Below, in pieces: positions 28,601-37,742 of a stretch of DNA of 64,000 bases (its first letter is position 1; each line of letters starts with the position of its first letter). Where the stretch lies: positions 2,418,001-2,482,000 of the forward strand of contig NZ_CP106738.1 of NCBI RefSeq assembly GCF_025639885.1, given 5' to 3'. Origin of the DNA: Roseovarius pelagicus (GTDB lineage: Bacteria > Pseudomonadota > Alphaproteobacteria > Rhodobacterales > Rhodobacteraceae). The position numbers and the translations under genes are program-made. The notes beneath the pieces were generated by a model. It was not told the DNA's origin, searched no databases, and was given only the letters and a program-made list of their open reading frames with translations.

Positions 28601-30009
28601 TGCAGGATCGGGGCGAAATCCTGCTGCACAGATTGCGCGGCATTGTCGGCGACGCCGGAGTGTTGAGCGATACAGCGGAAATGGCCGCTTATGGGACTGA
28701 TTGGCGTGATATGTTTCATGGCCGCCCTCTGTGCGTGGTGTGTCCCGCCACGACCGGCGAGGTGGCACAGGCCGTTGCAGCATGCGCTACCTTGGGCGAA
28801 GGTATTGTGCCGCAAGGTGGCAATACCGGTCTTGCCGGTGGAGCGACGCCAGATGACAGTGGAACGCAGGTGATCATTTCACTGGACCGGATGAACGCCA
28901 TCCGGCGGATTGACCCCATCGGTATGACGGTCGAAGTCGAAGCGGGCGCCATCCTGCAAACGGTCAAAGACGCCGTTGCCGACAAAAACCGCCTTTTGCC
29001 GATCAGCCTCGCCGCTGAAGGGTCTGCGCAGATCGGCGGGCTGATCGCCACCAACGCGGGCGGCGTCGATGTCTTGCGCTATGGAATGACCCGCGCATTG
29101 GTACTGGGGCTGGAAGTGGTTTTGCCGGACGGACAGATCCTCAGGCACCTGCGCCACCTGCGCAAGGACAACGCGGGTTACGATTTGAAACAGCTTTTCA
29201 TCGGCAGCGAAGGCAGCCTTGGCATCGTGACCGCTGCGGTGCTGCGTCTGGTTCCGCAAGTGCGTCACCGCGCCACCGCGATGATCGCTGTGCCGAACAT
29301 CTCGGCCGCCATACGTCTTTATGAGCGCGCGCAGACTGAAATGGGCGAAGCGCTGTCGGCATTTGAGCTGATATCGGGCGCGGGCCTTGATCTGGTGGCT
29401 GAACACATGGGGCGAAGCGCGCCGATCCAGGGCGCGGACTGGTGCCTGCTGATCGAGGCGGGGTCGTCGCTGTCCGGTTTGCGCGAAGCGTGCGAGACTC
29501 TGCTGGAAACCGCATTCAACGAGGGCTGGGCCACAGATGGCGTGCTGGCCGAGTCCGAAGCGCAGGCCGATGCGTTATGGGCCCTGCGCGAAAGCCTGAC
29601 GGAGGCCGAAGCCAAGGCGGGTGGCGCGATCAAACATGACATTTCCGTGCCGATCACAGCGATTGATGGGTTTCTTCGGGACGCGGGTGACATGCTGGCC
29701 GATATCGCGCCACAGGCGCGGCTGAACGTCTTTGGCCATCTTGGTGACGGCAATCTGCATTACAATGTGATGAACGTGACCGAGGGCGACGCAGGGCGTG
29801 TCAACGCCGGGGTGCATGATGTGATCACTCGCCATTCAGGCTCGATTTCGGCGGAACACGGGCTGGGCCAATACCGCGTTTCCGAGTGGGCGCGGCTGAC
29901 CGACCCGGTCGAGCGGGCGCTGTCGCGACAGTTGAAGGACACGCTGGATGTCCATGGCGTGATGAACCCGGGCAAAGTGGTGCCGATAATGAGGGAAGCG
30001 CATGACTGA
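28600..30009 (+). CDS. FAD-linked 2-hydroxyacid oxidase/dehydrogenase (GlcD/D2HGDH type)
   Basis: A 469-residue flavoprotein. The FAD-binding type 4 domain shows VPQGGNTGLAGGA and NAGGVDVLRYGMTR. The C-terminal FAD-oxidase domain carries VFGHLGDGNLHYNV (metal/substrate histidines) and SAEHGLGQYR. The family oxidises D-lactate, glycolate or D-2-hydroxyglutarate and passes electrons to quinone or an electron-transfer flavoprotein. It overlaps both neighbours by a few bases, so it is tightly coupled within the operon. Substrate unknown, probably a 2-hydroxyacid made by the upstream dehydrogenases. Confidence 0.87.
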   Translation: MQDRGEILLHRLRGIVGDAGVLSDTAEMAAYGTDWRDMFHGRPLCVVCPATTGEVAQAVAACATLGEGIVPQGGNTGLAGGATPDDSGTQVIISLDRMNAIRRIDPIGMTVEVEAGAILQTVKDAVADKNRLLPISLAAEGSAQIGGLIATNAGGVDVLRYGMTRALVLGLEVVLPDGQILRHLRHLRKDNAGYDLKQLFIGSEGSLGIVTAAVLRLVPQVRHRATAMIAVPNISAAIRLYERAQTEMGEALSAFELISGAGLDLVAEHMGRSAPIQGADWCLLIEAGSSLSGLREACETLLETAFNEGWATDGVLAESEAQADALWALRESLTEAEAKAGGAIKHDISVPITAIDGFLRDAGDMLADIAPQARLNVFGHLGDGNLHYNVMNVTEGDAGRVNAGVHDVITRHSGSISAEHGLGQYRVSEWARLTDPVERALSRQLKDTLDVHGVMNPGKVVPIMREAHD

Positions 30010-31600
30010 CACCTATGATTACATCATCGTCGGTGGTGGCAATGCGGGCTGCGTTCTGGCCAACCGTTTGACCGTTTCCGGCAAACATACCGTCGCGCTG
30101 ATCGAGGCGGGAGAGGAAGGGCAGAGCCATTGGGTCGATGTTCCGGCGGGATTTTCCAAATTGCTTACCAATCCGCGCCACAACTGGCGTCTTGTCAGTG
30201 AGCCAGAGAAAAATACGATGAATCGCCAAATCGCCATCCCGAAAGGCAGAGGGCTGGGCGGGTCGACCCTGATCAACGGGATGATCTATGTGCGCGGACA
30301 GCCCCAGGATTTTGACGGCTGGGCGCAGCGCGGTTGTCGGGGCTGGTCATTTGACGATGTGCTCCCCTATTTCAAGAAAATCGAGGATTACGACGCGGCG
30401 GATGGCCCTTTGCGCGCGCGTGGCGGCCCACTGCCGCTGACCACCGTGAAAGAGCGCCCCGAGATCGGGCAGGCATTTATTGACGCGGCCAAGGCGGCTG
30501 GACACCCGGAGAATGACGACTACAACGGAGAGTCTCAGGACGGCTTTGGCTACTATCAGGTTAACCAACACAGTGGCCGCCGCGTCAGTGCCGCTGCTGC
30601 CTATCTGGATCCGGTGCGCAAACGCGGCAATCTGGCGATCATCACTGGCGCGCAGGTGTCGCGTATCCTTCTGGAGGGCCGCCGTGCCGCTGGGATCGAA
30701 CTGCGACAGCATGGCCAGACCCGCCAACTGCACGCGAGGGCCGAAGTGATACTGGCCGCTGGCGCATTCCACTCGCCACAATTACTCGAGCTTTCGGGTA
30801 TAGGCGACGGCGGTGTGCTTCGCGCGGCGGGTATAGAAGTGGCACATGAGGCCGTCGGTGTCGGCGCAAACTATATCGACCATTACTGCACCCGCATGAA
30901 TTGGCGGGTGACGCAACCTGTCACGCTGAACGAACTGACGCGCGGTCTGTCGCTGGTGAAATCAGTCCTGCAATATGCGCTGACCCACAAAGGCATCCTG
31001 ACCTATGGCACTGGCCTCGTGCATGGATTCATGCGCACGCGCCCGGATATCGCGGGACCTGACGTCCAGTTGTTCTTTATGCACGCCAGTTACGCCAACG
31101 CTGCGGAGCGCAAGTTAGACAAGCTGCCCGGCATGACAATCGGGGTTACGCAGCTGCGCCCCGAGTCCCGCGGCACGATCCATATCTCCAAACCGGACGT
31201 GGCGACAGCGCCGACAATACGCCCCAACTTTCTAAGCGCCGCAGAGGATCGCCGGGCAATGGTCGAGGGCATGAAGATGACGCGCGAGGTCGTTGCGCAA
31301 GCGCCGATGAACCGATTTCGCGGGGCCGAACTCAGCCCCGGCGCGGACTGCCAGAGCGACGACGACTGGCTGCAATTCGCCCGCCAGAACGGACAAACGA
31401 TATACCACGCCAGCGGCACCTGCCGGATGGGCACGGACGATGGCGCTGTTGTCGATCCCGCGCTGAAGGTGCGCGGAATAGACGGGCTGCGCGTGGTCGA
31501 CGCGTCGATCATGCCAACGATCGTATCGGGCAACACGCAGGCCGCTGTTTTCATGATCGCGGAAAAGGGCGCGGATCTGATCTTGCAGGACGCACGGTAA
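30002..31600 (+). CDS. GMC family oxidoreductase (choline/alcohol dehydrogenase-like)
   Basis: A 532-residue FAD enzyme. The Rossmann motif is IIVGGGNAGCVLANRL (about 8-23); GRGLGGSTLINGMIYVRGQ is the GMC signature 1; GAFHSPQLLELSGIG is signature 2; the active-site His lies in HASGTCRMG, with the partner Asn in SGNTQAAVFMIAEK. These enzymes oxidise primary alcohols to aldehydes using a membrane acceptor. It overlaps the preceding gene by 8 bp. Probably oxidises an alcohol intermediate of the substrate. Confidence 0.9.
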   Translation: MTDTYDYIIVGGGNAGCVLANRLTVSGKHTVALIEAGEEGQSHWVDVPAGFSKLLTNPRHNWRLVSEPEKNTMNRQIAIPKGRGLGGSTLINGMIYVRGQPQDFDGWAQRGCRGWSFDDVLPYFKKIEDYDAADGPLRARGGPLPLTTVKERPEIGQAFIDAAKAAGHPENDDYNGESQDGFGYYQVNQHSGRRVSAAAAYLDPVRKRGNLAIITGAQVSRILLEGRRAAGIELRQHGQTRQLHARAEVILAAGAFHSPQLLELSGIGDGGVLRAAGIEVAHEAVGVGANYIDHYCTRMNWRVTQPVTLNELTRGLSLVKSVLQYALTHKGILTYGTGLVHGFMRTRPDIAGPDVQLFFMHASYANAAERKLDKLPGMTIGVTQLRPESRGTIHISKPDVATAPTIRPNFLSAAEDRRAMVEGMKMTREVVAQAPMNRFRGAELSPGADCQSDDDWLQFARQNGQTIYHASGTCRMGTDDGAVVDPALKVRGIDGLRVVDASIMPTIVSGNTQAAVFMIAEKGADLILQDAR

Positions 31601-31613
31601 AAAGGACTCGACC

Positions 31614-32408
31614 ATGACACGCAGTTTTGCCCCCGCCACCTATCCCGGCCTAGAGGGTCGCGCCGTTCTGAACACTGGCGGTGCCAAAGGCATCGGCTAT
31701 GCTATGGCCAACGCCTTCGCGCGTCATGGCGCGGATCTGCTGCTGATGGACATGGACGCCGACGCGCTGGCAACGGCTGCCAAAACACTGCGTCGTGACT
31801 TTCCGCATGTTCGGATCGAAACCTACGCTGGCTCTGTCACCGATGAGGCCGCTGTCGAGGCGGCCTGTGCCGCGTGTGAGGAGGCCTTTGGCCGGGTAGA
31901 CATTCTGCTGACCAATGCCGGTATTTCGATGAACAGGCCCAGCACGGAATTGACGCTGAACGAATGGCGCCGTGCCGTAGACGTCAACCTGACCGGTACA
32001 TTCATTTGCGCACAGGCCGCCGCACGGCGCATGATTGCGCAAAAGGATGGCGTGATCCTGAACACAGCGTCTATGTGGGGTCTTGCGTCGTCGCCGGGGC
32101 GTGCGGCCTATTGCGCGTCAAAGGCGGGTGTTATTTCCCTGACTGAAGTATTGGCGGATGAATGGGCCGAGCACGGCATCCGCGTCAACGCCATCTGTCC
32201 CGGCTATATCCGTACCGCCCTGACCGACGAGTTGATCGGCAAAGGAACGCTTGATCTGGCGCGCATCGAAACACGCACGCCACAAGGCCGGATGGGCACC
32301 CCCGAGGAGGTCGCCGAAATGGCGGTCTATCTGGCGTCCGATGCTGCCGTATTCGTCACAGGCCACGCGCACCTGTCCGATGGCGGGTTCCTCGTGCGCA
32401 CATTCTAA
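31614..32408 (+). CDS. short-chain dehydrogenase/reductase
   Basis: A 264-residue classical SDR. The cofactor motif reads NTGGAKGIGYA (an Asn before the usual TG), LTNAGISMNRP is the NNAG equivalent, and the catalytic Tyr/Lys are in YCASK after the Ser of TASMWG. Start ATG 31614 lies 13 bp after the GMC gene, with AAAGGA upstream. One of three SDRs in this operon, implying several stereospecific redox steps. Confidence 0.87.
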   Translation: MTRSFAPATYPGLEGRAVLNTGGAKGIGYAMANAFARHGADLLLMDMDADALATAAKTLRRDFPHVRIETYAGSVTDEAAVEAACAACEEAFGRVDILLTNAGISMNRPSTELTLNEWRRAVDVNLTGTFICAQAAARRMIAQKDGVILNTASMWGLASSPGRAAYCASKAGVISLTEVLADEWAEHGIRVNAICPGYIRTALTDELIGKGTLDLARIETRTPQGRMGTPEEVAEMAVYLASDAAVFVTGHAHLSDGGFLVRTF

Positions 32409-32423
32409 GATCAGGAGCAATCC

Positions 32424-33170
32424 ATGAACGCAAGTTTCGACTTTAAGGACCAGACACTGGTTCTGACCGGTGCAACGGGTGGCATCGGGCGCACCATCGC
32501 GCAGCTGTTTCATCTTTCGGGTGCCAATCTGGTGCTGAGCGATCACGATGCAGATGCGCTATCGGCCTTTGCTGATAGCTTTGGTGAAACAAAGCGTATC
32601 GCCACTAGGGCGGGCGACGCGGCAGATCCGGCCACCGCGGACGCGCTGGTCGATATGGCTGCGAAACGGTTCGGTGGTATTGATTTTCTGATTCCCGGTG
32701 CCGGTATCTATCCGTCAGAGCCTTTTGCAGAGATGAGCGATGATCAATGGCGTCGTACCCTTTCGATCAACCTCGACGGGGTGTTCTATATCTGTCGCCG
32801 CGCCGTGCCGCATCTGCGCGACAGGTCGGCCATCGTACATCTTACATCGCTCGCGGCGCATCGCGGTGCGCAGACCAACGCGCACTACGCCGCCACAAAG
32901 GGCGCGATTGGCGCGTTCAGTCGCAGCCTCGCGCGTGAGCTGGCTCCGAAAACCCGTAGCAACGCCATTGCACCGGGCATTATCGAGACGCCGATGATTG
33001 GTGATTTCATGAAGGTGCGAGCCGATGAAACGCTAAAATCAACGCCTTTGCGCCGCCTTGGCCAGCCCGAAGAGGTGGCCAGCGTCGCCGCGTTCCTGTG
33101 TTCGGACGCCGCCGGGTTTGTTACCGGCGAAACGATACAGGTCAACGGCGGCCTCTACATGGTCGCTTAA
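32424..33170 (+). CDS. short-chain dehydrogenase/reductase
   Basis: A 248-residue classical SDR with TGATGGIG (about 13-20), PGAGIYPSEPF in place of NNAG, catalytic YAATK, and the GGLYMVA C-terminal end. AGGAG precedes ATG 32424. Follows another SDR by 15 bp; the two differ clearly in sequence, so they are not a recent tandem duplication. Confidence 0.87.
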   Translation: MNASFDFKDQTLVLTGATGGIGRTIAQLFHLSGANLVLSDHDADALSAFADSFGETKRIATRAGDAADPATADALVDMAAKRFGGIDFLIPGAGIYPSEPFAEMSDDQWRRTLSINLDGVFYICRRAVPHLRDRSAIVHLTSLAAHRGAQTNAHYAATKGAIGAFSRSLARELAPKTRSNAIAPGIIETPMIGDFMKVRADETLKSTPLRRLGQPEEVASVAAFLCSDAAGFVTGETIQVNGGLYMVA

Positions 33171-33198
33171 GCCGCCGAAAGATCAAAGGACTGAACCC

Positions 33199-35391
33199 AT
33201 GCCCGAATTTCACGATCTGACGCCCAAGTCGTTCTGGCGCAACGTCACCGTCACCGACAACGACCGCAATGCGATCGACCCTGAAACCGGTAGCACCATA
33301 CTTGCGCAGTTGCACCTGATCCGCGCGTTCGAGGAAAAGGTGCTGGATCTGGCCGGCCAGCTTCTGGTGCATGGTCCCGCGCATTCTGCCGTGGGTCAGG
33401 AAGGCGGTGCTGTAGGTTCCGCTATGGCACTCAAGGACGGTGATCAGGTAAACGGATCACATCGCGCGCATCACCAGTTTCTGGCGAAATCCCTGCGCCA
33501 TGTTGCGCCGGACGGGATTTCTGCGACTGATGATTTTTCCGGTGATATCCGCGATCTGTCCAAGCGCACGATGGCCGAGATCATGGGCCTCGCCCAAGGG
33601 TTTTGTCGCGGGCGCGGCGGGTCGATGCACTTGCGCTGGGAAGAGGCCGGCAACCTTGGCACCAACGCGATTGTGGGCGGCGGCGTGCCTATGGCCGCAG
33701 GCGCGGCATGGGCGCATCGCAATGCCGGGACGGACCGTGTCGTTTATAGCTATTTCGGCGATGGGGCGGCCAATATCGGCTCGGTCCTCGAAACGATGAA
33801 CATCGCCGCCGCGTGGAAACTGCCGATCTGTTTTTTCATCGAGAACAACGGCTATGCCGTGTCCACCACGGTGGAGGAATCCACAGCCGAGCCGCGGCTG
33901 TCGTCGCGCGGGCTGGCCTTTGGAATACCGGCGTTCAAGGTCGACGGGATGGATCCGGTCGCCGTCTTTCACGCATCACTGGCCGCGAACGAGATCATGC
34001 GCGCGGGTGACGGCCCGATCGTGATTGAAGCGGATGTCTATCGGTTTTTCCATCAGAACGGCCCGCTGCCGGGTAGCGCCTTTGGGTACCGCGACAAGGC
34101 CGAAGAGGCTGAATGGCGCGCGCGCGATCCGTTAGATGCGATGGCCCGCAACCTGATGGAACGGCAGATTTTGGGTGAGGGCGATATCGCCTCTTTACGT
34201 GAACGCTCGGTCGCGCTGATGGAAGAGGTGGCAAGCGAGCTGACCGAAATGGCGGAGGGCGCACGCCGCATCATTCCGGCGCTCTGGCCCAAGGAGGACT
34301 TCCGCGACGCCGGCCTGCGAGGTGATCTGTCAGAGTTTGACGGCGCGCGCACAACCGAAGAGGCGGTGTTCGATGGCGCTCTGGGCGAGGCGCGCTTTGT
34401 CGACACTGTTGCGAACGTCATGCACCGCCGCATGGACAGGGACAAACGCATCGTCGTGTTGGGTGAGGACGTTCACCGCCTCAAAGGAGGCACGAACGGC
34501 GCGACGCGTGGCTTGTCGGACGCTTTTCCGGATCGCGTTCTGGGGACGCCGATCAGCGAAAACGCCTTTACCGGCCTTGCGGCGGGAATGGCGGCGGACG
34601 GGCGCGTGCGCCCGGTGATCGAATTCATGTATCCCGATTTCATGTGGGTTGCCGCTGATCAGGTATTCAACCAGATTGGCAAGTTCCGCCATATGTTCGG
34701 CGGCGATGCCGATATGCCGCTGGTCTTGCGTACCAAAGTCGCGATCGGAACCGGCTATGGCTCGCAGCATTCAATGGACCCGGCGGGCATTTTCGCCACC
34801 GCGCCCGGCTGGCGCATCGTCGCGCCATCGACGCCGTTTGATTATGTCGGCCTGATGAACTCTGCGTTGCTCTGCCGTGACCCGGTTCTGGTGTTGGAAC
34901 ATGTCGAACTTTATCAATCCAAAGGCACTGCGCCGGTCGATGACATGGATTATTTCATTCCGTTCGGCAAAGCGCGAATGGTGCGGCGGGGTGAAAAGCT
35001 GACGGTTCTGACCTATCTGGCGATGGTTGAAAAAACCCGCGCTGTGGTTGACGATCTGGGCATCGATGCCGAGATCATCGATCTGCGCAGCCTTGATCGC
35101 GCCGGTCTGGATTGGGACATGATCGAGACGTCCATTCGCAAGACGAATAACGTATTGATCGTCGAACAGGGGGCGCAGGGCACCTCCTATGGCGGGTGGC
35201 TGGCGGACGAGTTGCAGCGTCGTGTGTTCGACTGGCTGGATCAGCCCATCGCCCGCGTCACCGGGGCCGAGGCATCGCCGAGCATCTCGAAGGTGCTGGA
35301 GGCGGCTGCCAGTGCCGGCGTGCGCGAAATCGAAGAAGGATTGCGTCGCGTCATGGCCGATCAGGGTCGACCGTTGCCGCTTGATGATTGA
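33199..35391 (+). CDS. fused 2-oxoacid dehydrogenase E1 alpha-beta subunit
   Basis: A 730-residue thiamine-diphosphate enzyme. The N-terminal half is E1 alpha (HRAHHQFLAK, GRGGSMHLRW, ThDP motif from GDGAANIG to FIENNGYA). The C-terminal half, from about residue 400, is E1 beta (VLGEDVHRLKGGTNGATRGL, PISENAFTGLAAGMA, EFMYPDFM). It decarboxylates a 2-oxoacid or acetoin and transfers the acyl group to a lipoyl E2. No E2 or E3 gene is in the window, so it may use subunits encoded elsewhere. ATG 33199 has AAAGGA upstream; an in-frame extension to 33058 would overlap the SDR gene. Confidence 0.88.
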   Translation: MPEFHDLTPKSFWRNVTVTDNDRNAIDPETGSTILAQLHLIRAFEEKVLDLAGQLLVHGPAHSAVGQEGGAVGSAMALKDGDQVNGSHRAHHQFLAKSLRHVAPDGISATDDFSGDIRDLSKRTMAEIMGLAQGFCRGRGGSMHLRWEEAGNLGTNAIVGGGVPMAAGAAWAHRNAGTDRVVYSYFGDGAANIGSVLETMNIAAAWKLPICFFIENNGYAVSTTVEESTAEPRLSSRGLAFGIPAFKVDGMDPVAVFHASLAANEIMRAGDGPIVIEADVYRFFHQNGPLPGSAFGYRDKAEEAEWRARDPLDAMARNLMERQILGEGDIASLRERSVALMEEVASELTEMAEGARRIIPALWPKEDFRDAGLRGDLSEFDGARTTEEAVFDGALGEARFVDTVANVMHRRMDRDKRIVVLGEDVHRLKGGTNGATRGLSDAFPDRVLGTPISENAFTGLAAGMAADGRVRPVIEFMYPDFMWVAADQVFNQIGKFRHMFGGDADMPLVLRTKVAIGTGYGSQHSMDPAGIFATAPGWRIVAPSTPFDYVGLMNSALLCRDPVLVLEHVELYQSKGTAPVDDMDYFIPFGKARMVRRGEKLTVLTYLAMVEKTRAVVDDLGIDAEIIDLRSLDRAGLDWDMIETSIRKTNNVLIVEQGAQGTSYGGWLADELQRRVFDWLDQPIARVTGAEASPSISKVLEAAASAGVREIEEGLRRVMADQGRPLPLDD

Positions 35392-35422
35392 TCCGAAACA
35401 ACCGCCGCTGGTGAACGGTTGT

Positions 35423-36318
35423 TTAATCTTGGGCGTTACGCTCTGCAAGTTCGGAGACAGCATCCAGAACGGCGCTCGCGGCTGCGGAGGGGGGCGATCA
35501 CGGCGGCGCAATACGCCGATGGTTCTGCGAATGTCGATCTCGGCAAGCGGCACCTTGGCTAGGGCATGATGATTCGGCGCGGGACCGGCTGTTTCCGGTA
35601 GCAACGCTACCCCCAGATTTTCCTCGACCTGTCCAAGGACTGTTGAGAGCTGAAAAACCCGAAAAGCGTAGTTCAGGGGTGTTGTGCGGCTTGCACTGAT
35701 ATTCTCGATCAGACGGCCAATTCCGGTCTCTTCAGTCATGCCGATAATATCCGCCTCGCAGAGTTCCTCCCATGTGACCGATTCATAGCTGGCAAAGCGA
35801 TGCTGGCGATTGCAGATCACAGCAAAACGTTCCTCGAAAAGAGGGGTGAAAATGATCTCGCGAGTCGGCTCGTCGTTCGTGCTGATCCCAAAGTCGGCGG
35901 CACCGGTCAGCACCCGCTTAAACACTGTGCTGCTTGTTCCGTCCCGAACAGAGATGTTTACTCCGGGATGTCGTTTCCTACATGTCGTGATGACGTTTGG
36001 CAGCAAGCGGATTGCGATCGTCGACAGCGACGCGATGCTCACGTTGCCCTTTCTGACCCGGACTGTTTCGCCCAATGACGCGAACACTCTGTCGAAATCA
36101 GCCATGATCACCTTGAGGTCAGCCTCCAGCGCCTCGCCCACCGGCGTGAGATAGATCGTCCGGGTGGATCGTGAAAAGACTTTGACTCCGATCTCTTCTT
36201 CAAACTGCCGGATCATCAGGCTGACCGCGGGCTGTGTCACGCCAAGTTCGTCGGACGCGAGCGTGAAGCTCTTGTGCTTGGCGATCAGGAGGAAGGCGCG
36301 AATCTGACGTATATTCAT
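35423..36318 (-). CDS. LysR family regulator with a frameshifted 3' end
   Basis: The N-terminal winged helix (MNIRQIRAFLLIAKHKSFTL, then VTQPAVSLMIRQFEEEIGVKVFSR) and most of the effector domain are intact. After residue about 275 (LRRRDRPP) the frame becomes unlike LysR proteins and runs on, antisense to the E1 gene, to 34771 (515 residues). Adding one G to the six-G run at 35489-35494 restores a normal ending (SAAASAVLDAVSELAERNAQ) and a stop at 35423, for 298 residues, the standard LysR length. A sequencing error or a real frameshift in a homopolymer are both possible. Divergent from the amidohydrolase at 36502, its likely target. Confidence 0.75.
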
Positions 36319-36501
36319 TAGAAAATCTTACTAAGTCAGTTAATAGTCCAATTTGCTTATGCTTTGGGCCGATGTTAATCAAGGCCCATGTTCTGGGGAT
36401 CGCGCCGCACGCGCATGGCAAGCGTCGCGATTACTGCAGAAAACAGTATGCCCAAGGTGCGCATGCGACTTGTCTGATGCTTTTCGAACTGAGGGTTCCA
36501 A

Positions 36502-37741
36502 ATGATAACCATTATCCGTAATGCCGACGTCTATGCGCCGGACAGCCTTGGGGAAAAGGACATTCTTGTATGTTCGGATCGCGTCGCGAAGATCGCCGAA
36601 TGTGGCACGCTGGATTTTAGCGGTGCCGACGTCTCCGAGATTGATGCCGAAGGCCGAGATCGTCTGCCCCGGTTTCGTGGACAACCATGTTCACGTTCTG
36701 GGCGGCGGCGGCGGCCTCGGCTTTGCCAGCCGCGCGCCCGAGCTTCAGACCAGCCAACTTGTTCGGGGGGGTATCACGTCCGTCATCGGAATGCTCGGCT
36801 TTGATGCGACAACCAAAGACATGGCTTCTTTGGTCGCTAAAACCAAGGCATTTGTGCAGGATGGTATCAGTGCCTATTGCATCACCGGCGCTACGCTTGA
36901 GCACCCCATTCCCACACTGACCGGGCGCATCCGTACGGACATCGCCTTTGTCGACGAGATCATCGGCGTTGGCGAAATCTCAATCTCAGAGCTTGGATAT
37001 GGCTATGACAGCTTTGGCGAGGGCGCACAGTATATCGCCAAGGCGGCCGTCGAAGGGTTGTTGGCTGGGCGTCTTGCGGGCAAGTCGGGCTACCTTTGCC
37101 TACAGGTGCCACCCTATCTCTCGGAGGTCCTAAAGCCCATTTTCGAGGTGCTGGACAAAACTGGGATTCCGATCACCCAGTTCCTGCCGTCGCACGTCAA
37201 CCAGACCGATGAATACATGAGCGATGCGATCAACTGGGGCAACCGTAACGGGTATGTCGATATTGGCGCGAACTATTCACCCGAAAACAATTTTTCCCGC
37301 TCTACGCTGCCGTCCAAGGCATACGGCATCCTGCGCGAAGGCGGAGTGCCGGCCAACCGGATCACGATGAGTTCGGACGGGAACGGCGCACCGCCCAAGG
37401 AAGAGGCCGGTGAAAAAAGCCCCGTGGTTGCCAACTACATGCCGGTGCGCTCGCTGCACCGCGTATGGAAGCGCTGGGTGCGCGACGAAGGTGTGAGCAT
37501 TGAAGATGCGCTCGCACCTGTGACAAGCAACCCCGCCGCAATTGCCGGGCTGTCGCGCAAGGGACGCATTGCAGTCGGTGGCGACGCGGATTTGCTTATC
37601 CTGAATGAAGATCTGGAAATTGACACGGTCATTGCCCGTGGTCAGCCTCATTTCCGATCCGGAGCAATGGTGCGCACCGGAATGTTCGATGCGACGATCC
37701 GCGATGAGATGGGCACGGCCCAACATGTCGTCGGAGGCTGA
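36502..37741 (+). pseudogene. IadA-like beta-aspartyl-peptidase/amidohydrolase, split by a frameshift
   Basis: The N-terminal 51 residues (MITIIRNADVYAPDSLGEKD onward) are in one frame. The rest, from EIVCPGFVDNHVHVLGGGG, is in the next frame to the stop at 37741. Removing one base near 36652-36656 (for example one C of GGCCGAG) joins them into a 412-residue protein. It matches isoaspartyl dipeptidase: metal-binding HVH in VDNHVHVLGGGG, RAPELQTSQLVRGGITSVIGMLG, LPSHVNQ and SSDGNGAPP. It would hydrolyse an isoaspartyl peptide or related amide. First gene of the second operon. A sequencing error would make it functional. Confidence 0.75.
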
Positions 37742-37742
37742 G

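Noticed and set aside
34771-35422. C-terminal 217 residues of the 515-residue LysR frame.
   Set aside because: It is antisense to the E1 gene, has no LysR similarity and results from a likely one-base loss; the normal stop lies at 35423 in the neighbouring frame.
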